From NCBI RefSeq assembly GCF_024749165.1, contig NZ_CP087190.1, forward strand, positions 1,138,001-1,202,000: 64,000 bases of DNA. The letters are read 5' to 3'. Position numbers and translations under genes: made by a program. The notes beneath the pieces were generated by a model. It was given only the letters and a program-made list of their open reading frames with translations. It was not told where the DNA came from and did not search any database. Source of the stretch: Pseudomonas sp. B21-023 (lineage in GTDB: Bacteria > Pseudomonadota > Gammaproteobacteria > Pseudomonadales > Pseudomonadaceae). This document shows, piece after piece, positions 24,177 through 31,795 of this stretch. Each line of letters begins with the position of its first letter. The first letter of the stretch is position 1.

Positions 24177-26720
24177 TTATTGTTGTAGGGCCGCGGCGGC
24201 GGCCGGTTGGGCGTGGGACTGGGCGGTGAAGTCGCGGCAGGCCTGGCGCACCGCGGCGGCGCTGGACAAGCCCAGCAGGCCTTGGCTGAAGCGGCGGCAG
24301 GCGGTGGCATCGAGCTGGCGCACCTGCGCCTTGATCTCGCCGATCTGCGGCGCGCTGACCGACAGCTCGGCCACCCCAAGCCCGACCAGCACCGGCGTGG
24401 CCAGCGGGTCGGAGGCCAGCGCGCCGCACACGCCGACCCAGCGCCCGTGCTTCGCCGCGCCCTGGCAGGTCAGCTCGATCAGGCGCAGCAGGGCGGGGTG
24501 CAAGGCATCCACCCGCGCAGCCAGGCCGGCGTGGTCGCGGTCCATGGCCAAGGTGTACTGGGACAGATCGTTGGTGCCGATGGAGAAGAAGTCCGCGTGT
24601 TCGGCGAGGCGCTCGGCGAGCAGCGCCGCGGCGGGGACTTCGATCATCACCCCCAGCTCGGCGCGTTGCGCGATGCCCAGCTCGCCGGCCAGCCGGTCCA
24701 GGCGCTGGCGGATGGCGATCAGCTCGTCGACTTCGGTCACCATCGGCAGCATGATCCGGCAACGCTGTTGCGGGCTGACTTGCAGCAGCGCGCGCAACTG
24801 CTGGTCAAGCAACTCCGGGCGCACCTGGCCCAGGCGGATGCCGCGCAGGCCCAGCACCGGGTTGGCCTCGGCCGGCAGGGGCAGGTAGTCGAGCTGCTTG
24901 TCGCCGCCTACATCAATGGTACGGATGATCACCGGACGCTCGCCCATGGCATCAAGCACGGCCTGGTAGGCGCTGCGCTGCTCCGTCTCGTCCGGCGCGG
25001 TGGGGCGGTCGATGAACAGGAACTCGCTGCGCAGCAGGCCGATGCCGTCGGCACCTTGGGCCAGGGCCTCGGCGGCTTCCTCGGCACTGGCGACATTGGC
25101 AGCGACCTCGATCAGTTGGCCATCACGGGTGCGGGCGCTTTGCTGGGCGGCGGCCTGCTGGCGCTGGCGGGTTTCGCTGCGCTGCTGCACATGTTGCCGC
25201 ACCTCGGCCAGGCGCTGTGCATCAGCCTCGGTTTCCAGGCGGCCCAAGTCGGCGTCCAGCACCAGCGGCGTGCCGGTGGGCAGTTCCAGCAGCGCTTCGC
25301 CTACGGCCACCAGGCACGGCAGGCCGCGGGCGCGGGCAAGGATGGCGACGTGCGAGGTGGCGCCGCCGGCGGCCATGCACAGCCCGGCGACCTCATGGCG
25401 GGCCAGTAGCAGCAGGTCGGAGGGCGTCAGTTCATGGGCGACGACAATGGCCGAGGGCGGCAGGCGCAGTTGCCGGGTTTCACCAAGCAAGGCCCGCAGA
25501 ACACGCTGCTGCAGGTCGTACAGGTCGTTGGCGCGCTCGGCCAGCAACGGGTTGCCCAGGCTACGCAGGATCTGGCATTGGGCATCGATGGCACGGCTCC
25601 AGGCATGGCTGGCGGCGACGCCGTCGGCGATATGCTGGCGGGCGTCGCCGAGCAGGGCCGGATCGTCGAGCAAGGCCAGGTGGGCCTCGAGGATCGCCGC
25701 CGCGTCCTCCTGGCCGCGCGGCAGGTGGCGCCAGTCGCGGTCGATGGCGTGGCGCACTTCGGCCAAGGCCGTGTTCAACGCCTGGTGCTGTGCGGCGGGG
25801 TCGTTGTCGCCGTTGTCGGGCGGCAGGCTGACCCCGTCCAGCCGGGCCAGTGGCCCTTGGGCCAGGCCGGGGGCGGCGCAGACACCGGTAAGCATGCCGG
25901 GCCCGGCAGCGGGCTTGGCCATGGTGGTGCTGGTTGGCGCATGCGCGGCATGGCGCTCACCGACCGAGGCCGTCTGCACGGCGGCGATCAACGCCTGCAG
26001 CGCGGCCTGGCTGTCCGGCCCGGTGCAGATCAGTTCGACTTCGGCACCTTCGCCAACACCCAGGCCCATGACCGCCACCAGGCTGTCGAGGTCGGCCTCG
26101 CGCTCGGCGAAGCGCAGCATGGCTCGGCTCTGGAAACCTTGCGCAGTCTGGCGCAGCAAGGCGGCGGGGCGGGCGTGCAGGCCACCGTGATGAGCGATCC
26201 GGGCATGACCGCGCGCGCTTTCATGGCTGACCGGCCGGGCATTCGCTTCACGACCCGTGGCGTCGACCTCCAGCAGCGCCGCGCCAAGTTGCGCATTGCC
26301 TGCCTCCAGTCGCTTCAGGCCAAAGCCTGGGCCATTGCTGATCAGCATCACCGTAACCAGGCTGACACAGTGCTGCGCCACTTGGTCCATGTCGAAGCGC
26401 ACCAGCGGCTGGCCTTGGCTGACCTGGTCGCCCAGCGCCACCAACGGCGAGAAACCACAGCCCTGCAGTTGCACGGTGTCGACACCGATATGCAGGAGGA
26501 TTTCCGCGCCGTTGGTTGCGCGCAGGGTCAGCGCGTGGCCGGTGCGGGCCAGTTGCACCACCTCGCCGGCACACGGGGCGTGCAGCACGTTGTTGAGTGG
26601 GTCAATGGCGACGCCGTCACCGAGGGTGGCGCTGCTGAACACCGGGTCCGGCACTTGCTCCAGCGGCACCAGCGGTCCGGCGAGTGGGGCATGGAGGATG
26701 ATCTTGTTATTGTCGGGCAT
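24177..26720 (-). CDS. nagF: PTS EIIA-HPr-EI fusion protein for N-acetylglucosamine
   Basis: An 847-residue cytosolic phosphorelay that carries phosphate from PEP to NagE. The order is EIIA-Glc type (about 1-150, phosphohistidine H77 in LLHIGVDTV), HPr (about 165-250, H182 in GGLHARPAA) and Enzyme I (about 275-847, phosphohistidine in GGATSHVAILAR and the PEP-binding domain with LRSEFLF). All phospho-sites are intact. The fusion makes N-acetylglucosamine uptake independent of other HPr/EI proteins. It is 18 bases downstream of the SIS-domain deaminase gene in the nag operon. Confidence 0.94.
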   Translation of the reverse strand: MPDNNKIILHAPLAGPLVPLEQVPDPVFSSATLGDGVAIDPLNNVLHAPCAGEVVQLARTGHALTLRATNGAEILLHIGVDTVQLQGCGFSPLVALGDQVSQGQPLVRFDMDQVAQHCVSLVTVMLISNGPGFGLKRLEAGNAQLGAALLEVDATGREANARPVSHESARGHARIAHHGGLHARPAALLRQTAQGFQSRAMLRFAEREADLDSLVAVMGLGVGEGAEVELICTGPDSQAALQALIAAVQTASVGERHAAHAPTSTTMAKPAAGPGMLTGVCAAPGLAQGPLARLDGVSLPPDNGDNDPAAQHQALNTALAEVRHAIDRDWRHLPRGQEDAAAILEAHLALLDDPALLGDARQHIADGVAASHAWSRAIDAQCQILRSLGNPLLAERANDLYDLQQRVLRALLGETRQLRLPPSAIVVAHELTPSDLLLLARHEVAGLCMAAGGATSHVAILARARGLPCLVAVGEALLELPTGTPLVLDADLGRLETEADAQRLAEVRQHVQQRSETRQRQQAAAQQSARTRDGQLIEVAANVASAEEAAEALAQGADGIGLLRSEFLFIDRPTAPDETEQRSAYQAVLDAMGERPVIIRTIDVGGDKQLDYLPLPAEANPVLGLRGIRLGQVRPELLDQQLRALLQVSPQQRCRIMLPMVTEVDELIAIRQRLDRLAGELGIAQRAELGVMIEVPAAALLAERLAEHADFFSIGTNDLSQYTLAMDRDHAGLAARVDALHPALLRLIELTCQGAAKHGRWVGVCGALASDPLATPVLVGLGVAELSVSAPQIGEIKAQVRQLDATACRRFSQGLLGLSSAAAVRQACRDFTAQSHAQPAAAAALQQ

Positions 26721-26738
26721 GCGTTGTTCCTCGCGGCT

Positions 26739-27761
26739 TCACTGCGTGCAGGTCACTTTGCTCAGGTGGCGCGGCTGGTCGGGGTCGAGGCCACGGGCCT
26801 CGGCCAGGGCCGCGGCCATGACGTAGAAGCTCTGGATCGCCAGCAGCGGGTCCAGGGCCGGGTGTTCGGCGCAGCTCAGGGTGAGGTCGCGCCCGGCGAT
26901 ATCGGCCGGCGCCGCCAGCAGCACATGAGCGCCGCGCTGGCGCATGTCGGCGGCCAGTTGCAGCAGGCCGGCCTGCTCGACGCCGCGCGGGGCGAACACC
27001 AGCAGCGGGTATTGGGCGTCGATCAGCGCCATGGGGCCGTGACGCACCTCGGCGCTGCTGAAGGCCTCGGCCTGGATCACCGAGGTTTCCTTGAGCTTGA
27101 GCGCCGCTTCCTGGGCGATGGCAAAGCCGGCGCCACGGCCGATCACCATCAGCCGTTCGGCATCGCGCAAGGTGGCGAGGGCCGGGCTCCAGTCCTGGGC
27201 GGCGGCTTCACGCAATTGCGCGGGCAGGGCAAGGCCGGCTGCCAGCAGGACGCGGTCCTGGCCCCAATGGGCGACCAGGCGGGCGCTGGCGCTCAGGGTG
27301 GCGACGAAGCTCTTGGTCGCCGCCACCGACAGCTCGGGGCCGGCGCCCAGCGGCAGGTGGTGCTGGCAGGCCTGCTCCAGCGGCGAGCCCTCGGCATTGA
27401 CCAGCGACACGGTGGTCGCGCCGCACTGGTTCAGGCGACGCAGGCTGTCGACCAGGTCCGGGCTCTGCCCCGACTGCGAGAAGCCCAGCGCCACCTGGCC
27501 GCGCACCCGCAGCGGCGCCTGCTGCAAGGTCACCACCGACATCGGCAGCGAGGCCACTGGCAGGCCGAGTTGCTGCATGGCGACATAGGCGAAGTAACTG
27601 GCGGCGTGATCCGAACTGCCGCGGGCCACGGTCAGCGCCACCTGCGGGTCGAGCCGGCGCAGCTGTTCGCTCAGGGTTTCCAGGCGCGGGTCCAGCGCCT
27701 GGTTCTGTCGTTCGACGACATCGGCGCAGCTGCGGGCTTCTTCGAGCATCCTTGAGCTCAT
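26739..27761 (-). CDS. Glucosamine-6-phosphate deaminase, SIS-domain type (NagB-II)
   Basis: A 340-residue protein with two SIS sugar-isomerase domains (ARGSSDHAASYFAYV at about 45; GRGAGFAIAQEAALKLKETS at about 200) but no glutaminase domain, so it resembles the isomerase half of GlmS. In nag operons such proteins act as NagB-II, deaminating glucosamine 6-phosphate to fructose 6-phosphate and ammonia. EAFSSAEVRHGPMALI is the usual active-site segment. ATG 27761 overlaps the nagA stop (ATGA). No classical nagB is present in the window, which supports this role. Confidence 0.9.
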   Translation of the reverse strand: MSSRMLEEARSCADVVERQNQALDPRLETLSEQLRRLDPQVALTVARGSSDHAASYFAYVAMQQLGLPVASLPMSVVTLQQAPLRVRGQVALGFSQSGQSPDLVDSLRRLNQCGATTVSLVNAEGSPLEQACQHHLPLGAGPELSVAATKSFVATLSASARLVAHWGQDRVLLAAGLALPAQLREAAAQDWSPALATLRDAERLMVIGRGAGFAIAQEAALKLKETSVIQAEAFSSAEVRHGPMALIDAQYPLLVFAPRGVEQAGLLQLAADMRQRGAHVLLAAPADIAGRDLTLSCAEHPALDPLLAIQSFYVMAAALAEARGLDPDQPRHLSKVTCTQ

Positions 27762-28846
27762 GCGGTTTCTCCTTCGACCATCACGGCGGTCAGGTTCAGT
27801 TGGCGATCGAGCAGCACCGCGTCGGCCCAGGCGCCCGGTTGCAGGCGGCCACGGTCGGCGATACCGAGGTAATCGGCGGGGTAGCGGGACAGGCGCGCGG
27901 AGGCCTCGGCCAGGGGCAGGCCGATCTTCACCAGGTTGCGCAGGGCCTGGTCCATGGTCAGGGTGCTGCCGGCCAGGGTGCCGTCGGGCAGGCGCACGCC
28001 GCCCAGGCACTTGGTCACGGTGTGGCTGCCCAGGCGGTATTCGCCGTCGGGCATGCCGGCGGCGGCAGTGGAGTCGGTGACGCAGTACAGGCACGGGATC
28101 GCGCGCAGGGCCACCTTGATCGCCCCGGGGTGCACGTGCAGCAGGTCGGGGATCAGCTCGGCGTAGCGGGCGTGGGCCAGGGCCGCGCCGACGATGCCCG
28201 GCTCGCGGTGGTGCAGCGGGCTCATGGCGTTGTACAGGTGGGTGAAGCTGCTGGCGCCGGCTTCCAGCGCCGCCACGCCTTCCTCGTAGCTGCCCAGGGT
28301 GTGGCCGATCTGCAGTCGGATGCCGCGCTGGCTCAAGGCCTGGATCAGCGGCAGGTGCCCGGCGATTTCCGGGGCGATGGTGATGACCTTGATCGGTGCC
28401 AGGGCCAGGTATTCCTCGACCTCGTCGAGTAGCGCCTGGTGGGCGAAGTTCGGCTGTGCGCCGAGCTTGCCGGGATTGATGTACGGGCCTTCCAGATGCA
28501 CGCCGAGAATGCGCGCGCCCTGGCGCGGTTGCTTGAGGTGCGCGCCCAGTTCGCCCAGCACGCGGGCCAGTTCCTCGCGTGGTGCGGTCATGGTAGTGGC
28601 CAGCAGCGAGGTGGTGCCGAAGCGCCGATGGGTGCGGGCGATGGTGGCGAAGGCCTCACCGCCTTGCATGATGTCGCTGCCACCGCCGCCGTGCACATGC
28701 AGGTCGATGAAACCGGGCAACAGGTAGGGCAGGTTGTTGGTCAGCGGGTCGCACGGCGTGCCCTCGATGGCCTGTATGCGGCCGTTTTCGAGGTGCAGTT
28801 GTCCGCGCACCCAGCCGTCGGGGGTGAGGATGTTGGCGATGTCCAT
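27758..28846 (-). CDS. nagA: N-acetylglucosamine-6-phosphate deacetylase
   Basis: Removes the acetyl group from GlcNAc-6-phosphate, the first intracellular step of its breakdown. The 362-residue amidohydrolase has the metal-site motif PGFIDLHVHGGGGSD at about 50, HLEGPYINPGKLGAQ, a metal His in QIGHTLGSYEEGVAALEAGASSFTHLYNAM, and the catalytic Asp in CVTDSTAAAG. ATG 28846 lies 11 bases after nagR. A longer frame upstream runs through nagR and is not coding. Confidence 0.96.
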   Translation of the reverse strand: MDIANILTPDGWVRGQLHLENGRIQAIEGTPCDPLTNNLPYLLPGFIDLHVHGGGGSDIMQGGEAFATIARTHRRFGTTSLLATTMTAPREELARVLGELGAHLKQPRQGARILGVHLEGPYINPGKLGAQPNFAHQALLDEVEEYLALAPIKVITIAPEIAGHLPLIQALSQRGIRLQIGHTLGSYEEGVAALEAGASSFTHLYNAMSPLHHREPGIVGAALAHARYAELIPDLLHVHPGAIKVALRAIPCLYCVTDSTAAAGMPDGEYRLGSHTVTKCLGGVRLPDGTLAGSTLTMDQALRNLVKIGLPLAEASARLSRYPADYLGIADRGRLQPGAWADAVLLDRQLNLTAVMVEGETA

Positions 28847-28857
28847 GGGGGCTCCGG

Positions 28858-29589
28858 TCAGCGTCGCAGTTCGGCGACGAAGTCGTAGTAGTCGTTGCGG
28901 CAGTAGGTGTCGGTCAGCTCGATGGCGGTGTTGTCGTCGAGGTAGCCGATGCGGGTCATCAGCAGCATGGCGGTGCCGGGGGCGATGCCCACCTGGGCGG
29001 CCAGTTCGTCGCTGGCGTTGATCGCGCGGATATGTTGCAGGGCGCGGACCACCGGGCGGCCGAGTTGGTCGAGGTGCTGGTACAGCGAATCGCCGATGGC
29101 CTGCGGGTCGCCGAGCAGGCGGGCGGGCAGGGTGCTGACCTCCACCGCCATGACGATGTCGTCGGCCTTGCGCAGGCGCTTGAGGTGGGCCACCTGGTCG
29201 GTGGGCGACAGGCCGAGGCGGATCAGTTCGTCGCTGCTCGGCGTGCCGATGCTGCGCTCCAGCCACTGCGAGCTGGGCACGAAGCCTTTCATGCGCAGCA
29301 TTTCGCTGAAGCTCGACAGGCGTGACAGGGGTTGTTCGAGGCGTGGCGTGATGAAGGTACCGGAGCCCTGGATGCGCTGGATCAGGCCTTGTTCGAGCAG
29401 GACTTCCAGGGCCTTGCGCGCGGTGACCCGGGAGATGTCCAGGGTTTCGCTGAGGGTGCGCTCCGAGGGCAGGGCCTGGTCGGCGGTCCACTGGCCGGCG
29501 TGGATGGCCTGCTCCAGGTTGCGTGCCAGCTGCAGGTAGAGCGGGGTGGCGCTGGTGTCGTCGGGGCGCAGGGCGGTTAGAGGACGCAT
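28858..29589 (-). CDS. nagR: GntR/HutC-family repressor of the nag operon
   Basis: A 243-residue regulator with an N-terminal GntR winged helix (about 15-80, TPLYLQLARNLEQAI...LPSERTLSETLDISRVTARKALEVL) and a UbiC-type effector domain (UTRA, about 95-240). HutC-family members in nag operons sense GlcNAc-6-P or glucosamine-6-P. It is the first gene of the operon, and three AATACCA repeats overlap its promoter, so autorepression is likely. ATG 29589 (MRPLTALRPDD) is chosen over an upstream frame to 29631 that would lie inside the operator. Confidence 0.93.
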   Translation of the reverse strand: MRPLTALRPDDTSATPLYLQLARNLEQAIHAGQWTADQALPSERTLSETLDISRVTARKALEVLLEQGLIQRIQGSGTFITPRLEQPLSRLSSFSEMLRMKGFVPSSQWLERSIGTPSSDELIRLGLSPTDQVAHLKRLRKADDIVMAVEVSTLPARLLGDPQAIGDSLYQHLDQLGRPVVRALQHIRAINASDELAAQVGIAPGTAMLLMTRIGYLDDNTAIELTDTYCRNDYYDFVAELRR

Positions 29590-29618
29590 GGGCGGTGTCC
29601 GATATTGTTGTGGGATGA

Positions 29619-29652
29619 AAATTAATACCACTTTAATACCAGGTCAATACCA
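29619..29652 (-). promoter_or_regulatory. nag operon promoter and operator triplet
   Basis: On the plus strand AATACCA occurs at 29624-29630, 29635-29641 and 29646-29652, exactly 11 bases apart. On the minus strand TTGACC (29647-29642), 17 bases and TAATTT (29624-29619) form a promoter reading into nagR. The repeats cover the spacer and both boxes, as expected for a repressor site. Assignment to NagR is inferred from position. Confidence 0.75.
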
Positions 29653-29701
29653 CTGGTCTGGATTGGTGTGTCGATAGGGATGTATGTCGATAGATATTTG
29701 G

Positions 29702-29969
29702 CGCCTATGAGATCGAGCGCCGCCCGCGCGGCGCATCGCGGATGAATCCGCTCCTACATTTGTTGCAACGTGCCGAACCTGTCAGGCCATGGTTGCCAGC
29801 CTTGGCGCAAGGCTTGAGACAGGTGGGGCGGCAGCAATGCCCGCCGAAACATCGCGTCCAGCGCACAAGGCTTACAACCATGGCCTATCAGGCGTGGCCA
29901 CGTTGCAACAAATGTAGGAGCGGATTCATCCGCGATGCGCCGCGCGGGCGGCGCTCGGTCTCACAGGCG
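29702..29969. repeat. 268-bp near-palindromic element
   Basis: The left arm (29702-29775) and right arm (29896-29969) are inverted copies with few mismatches and contain a REP-like core GCGGATGAATCCGCTCCTAC. Pairing continues inward with mismatches: CAGGCCATGGTTG near 29783 matches CAACCATGGCCT near 29876. The centre near 29830 holds a small GGGCGG/CCGCC hairpin. It could be a REP doublet that grew or a MITE-like insertion. No clear target-site duplication was found. Confidence 0.75.
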
Positions 29970-30125
29970 TAGCCCTCCTATCGATGAACGCCCCGTCCCC
30001 CCAATCTCCTGTCGGACATTTCCGAACTTGAAACCAAATGCTTCAGCCAGAAATGCTTGGGAACTATCCTACGTGCTTGCCGGAAGCTGCTGCGTTGTCG
30101 GGGAAAGACCCCAGGGATAACTTCA

Positions 30126-30165
30126 CCTGGTCGCCAGATATGGTGACCAGGATGTGAGAATCCTG
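30126..30165. other. Overlapping alternative hairpins
   Basis: CCTGGTCGCCA-GATA-TGGTGACCAGG (30126-30151) is an 11-bp stem with one G-T pair. CCAGGAT-GTGAGA-ATCCTGG (30147-30165) is a 7-bp stem that uses the same CCAGG bases. The two cannot form together. They lie about 255 bases beyond the tatC stop. Confidence 0.55.
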
Positions 30166-30191
30166 GAGTACAGGTTTTTCGGCAGTCCCTT

Positions 30192-30272
30192 CATGGCAGC
30201 CGTGCACGGGCAGACTTCGGTCTGACCGGGTTTCTTGTGCCCCGGATTCTCACCCCGTTCATGGCTGCCACC
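30192..30272. repeat. Structured repeat unit 1
   Basis: An 81-base unit closed by an 11-bp stem (TGGCAGCCGTG with CATGGCTGCCA, one G-T pair) and containing an inner hairpin CAGAC-TTCG-GTCTG. It resembles unit 2 at 30317 in the same orientation. Translated on the minus strand this family gives short ORFs that I recall seeing annotated as hypothetical proteins in Pseudomonas; I regard those as spurious. Confidence 0.7.
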
Positions 30273-30316
30273 TTAATCGGGCGTGAGAGTCCGTATAACG
30301 AAGATCGCTGCTCTGC

Positions 30317-30395
30317 CATGGCAGCCGTAGGCGGGCAGGCCTTGCCTGATCGGTTTTCTTCGTGACCGGTTCTCACTCCGTGTACGGCTGCCACC
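30317..30395. repeat. Structured repeat unit 2
   Basis: A 79-base relative of unit 1 with the same outer stem (TGGCAGCCGTA with TACGGCTGCCA, fully paired) and inner hairpin CAGGC-CTT-GCCTG. Relative to unit 1, paired positions change together (A-T to G-C inside; G-T to G-C and G-C to A-T in the outer stem), which points to conserved structure rather than coding. Confidence 0.7.
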
Positions 30396-30419
30396 CGACC
30401 AAGTAATGGCTCCTGCCTT

Positions 30420-31154
30420 TTACTCCGCCCGGCGCACCAACCCACACGCCAGCAACCCCACCTCGAACAGCACCCACATCGGCACCGCCAGCATGGTCTG
30501 GGAAAACACATCCGGCGGCGTCAGGATCATCCCCACCACGAAGCAGCCGACGATCACATAAGGCCGGCTGCGCCGCAGCGTGGCCACGTCGGTCAGCCCC
30601 GCCCAGACCACGATGAAGGTCGCCACCGGGATCTCGAAGGCCAGGCCGAACGCCAAAAACAGCGCCAGGATGAAGTCCAGGTACAGGCCGATGTCGGTCA
30701 TCATCGCCACCCCGTCCGGGGTCACGCTGGCGAAGAAACCGAACATCATCGGGAACACCAGGAAGAACGCGAACGCCATGCCGCCGTAGAACAGCACGAT
30801 GCTCGACACCAGCAGGGGCAGGGCGATGCGCCGTTCGCGGCGGTACAGCCCCGGGGCGATGAAGCCCCAGGCCTGGTGCAGCAGCAGCGGCATGGCGACG
30901 AACAGCGCGCACATCGCCGTCAGCTTGAACGGCGCAAGAAACGGCGAGGTGACGCTGGTGGCGATCATGCTGGCGCCTTCGGGGAGGTAACGGCGCAGCG
31001 GTTCGGAAATGTGCGTGTACAGCGTCTGGGCAAAGGGGAACAGCCCGCAGAACACCAGCGCGATCACCAGCAGGCAGCGCACCAGGCGCTTGCGCAGGTC
31101 GCGCAGGTGATCGGTCAGTGGCATGCGCGTCGCCTGGTCGAGAGCGAGGGACAT
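30420..31154 (-). CDS. tatC: Twin-arginine translocase subunit TatC (tat-1 set)
   Basis: A polytopic receptor for twin-arginine signal peptides in the inner membrane. The 244-residue protein has six hydrophobic segments, the N-terminal LTDHLRDLRKRL, and the family-typical FAFEIP-like segment (GLAFEIPVATFIVVWAG) with TPPDVFSQTMLAVPM near the end. ATG 31154 overlaps the tatB stop by one base; a TTG one codon earlier is less likely. It is last in a tatA-tatB-tatC operon behind a Pho-box-like site. Its location beside uxpB and the xcp genes matches the phosphate-regulated tat-1 cluster described for P. putida. Confidence 0.95.
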   Translation of the reverse strand: MSLALDQATRMPLTDHLRDLRKRLVRCLLVIALVFCGLFPFAQTLYTHISEPLRRYLPEGASMIATSVTSPFLAPFKLTAMCALFVAMPLLLHQAWGFIAPGLYRRERRIALPLLVSSIVLFYGGMAFAFFLVFPMMFGFFASVTPDGVAMMTDIGLYLDFILALFLAFGLAFEIPVATFIVVWAGLTDVATLRRSRPYVIVGCFVVGMILTPPDVFSQTMLAVPMWVLFEVGLLACGLVRRAE

Positions 31155-31441
31155 CAAGCGCTCTCCTTGGCATGGGCGACTGGTGTCGGGTCATTGGCCG
31201 GCGTCGCGTCGAGCTGGATGCCCTGGCGCAGCTCCTGCTCCAGGCGCTGCAACGGCGCGGCATCCAGGGCGGGCATGTCGATCTCCCGTTCCACCTGCGC
31301 CTTCAACGCATTCAGTGCCCGACGGGCCTGGCCCAGCCCACGGCCCAGGGTCCGCGCCGCCACCGGCAGGCGCTCGGGGCCGAGCACCAGCAGCGCGACG
31401 ATGCCCACCAACAGCAGTTCGGTGAAGCCGATCTCGAACAT
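31154..31441 (-). CDS. tatB: Twin-arginine translocase subunit TatB
   Basis: A 95-residue inner-membrane protein with one N-terminal membrane helix ([26 protein letters not shown]) and an amphipathic cytoplasmic helix. The Glu in the helix and the LGPERLP turn are TatB signatures that separate it from TatA. It forms the substrate receptor with TatC. Its start overlaps the tatA stop (TGATG). It is shorter than E. coli TatB, as is common for dedicated Tat sets. Confidence 0.94.
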   Translation of the reverse strand: MFEIGFTELLLVGIVALLVLGPERLPVAARTLGRGLGQARRALNALKAQVEREIDMPALDAAPLQRLEQELRQGIQLDATPANDPTPVAHAKESA

Positions 31442-31659
31442 CAGGCCTGACGATCCGTTTGCGTCTGCTGCAACGGCTGATTGTTCAGCACCTGCGGCTG
31501 TTGCTCGACAGTGTTGTCGGCAGTGCCGCCCATGGACTTGCGAAAGCCCTGGATCGCCTCGCCGACATCACCGCCCAGCCCCTTGAGACGCTTGGTGCCG
31601 AACAGCAGGAAGACGATCAACAGCACGATCACCAATTGCCAGATTCCAATGCCACCCAT
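31441..31659 (-). CDS. tatA: Twin-arginine translocase subunit TatA
   Basis: A 72-residue pore-forming subunit: one membrane helix ([36 protein letters not shown]) and a short amphipathic helix containing the FGTKRL hinge. It is first in the tatABC operon. A Pho-box-like sequence at 31716-31733 lies about 57 bases before the start codon, which fits the reported phosphate-starvation induction of tat-1 in P. putida. Confidence 0.95.
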   Translation of the reverse strand: MGGIGIWQLVIVLLIVFLLFGTKRLKGLGGDVGEAIQGFRKSMGGTADNTVEQQPQVLNNQPLQQTQTDRQA

Positions 31660-31715
31660 GTAAGACCACTCCTGTCAGGTCAAAGAAAAAGAAAGGCCAA
31701 TCCTGCCCTGTGCAG

Positions 31716-31733
31716 ATGACGGGCACATGACTG
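31716..31733 (-). promoter_or_regulatory. Pho-box-like site upstream of tatABC
   Basis: The minus strand reads CAGTCAT-GTGC-CCGTCAT: two 7-base half-sites 11 bases apart, each 6 of 7 to CTGTCAT. The -10 candidate ten bases further (CAGGAT) is poor, which is normal for promoters that need PhoB. Confidence 0.65.
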
Positions 31734-31748
31734 CCATCTGCCTGCAAC
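31731..31748 (+). promoter_or_regulatory. Possible Pho box facing gspK
   Basis: The plus strand reads CTGCCAT-CTGC-CTGCAAC, 6 of 7 and 5 of 7 to the Pho half-site, 48 bases before the gspK start. It overlaps the tat-facing box by three bases. No convincing -10 was seen, so this is weaker than the other sites. Confidence 0.4.
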
Positions 31749-31795
31749 AACTGGCGTGTTGACTGGCGCTTTTCAGCGGCCACGGGAAGACAGGG

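Larger units (their letters stand above)
29653..30419. other. Gene-free region between nagR and tatC
   Basis: About 770 bases without a credible gene. It holds a 268-bp inverted repeat (29702-29969), an unassigned stretch 29970-30125, overlapping hairpins at 30126-30165 and two related structured units (30192-30272 and 30317-30395). Short ORFs here run across hairpins and have no ribosome sites. Confidence 0.75.

Noticed and set aside
29742..30120. Short plus-strand ORFs in the nagR-tatC gap
   Set aside because: They lie inside inverted repeats, have no ribosome sites and no recognisable protein features.
30191..30511. A minus-strand ORF of 106 codons crossing the end of tatC
   Set aside because: It runs through two hairpin repeat units, overlaps tatC and has no ribosome site. 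The repeat shows structural covariation, so it is better read as non-coding.
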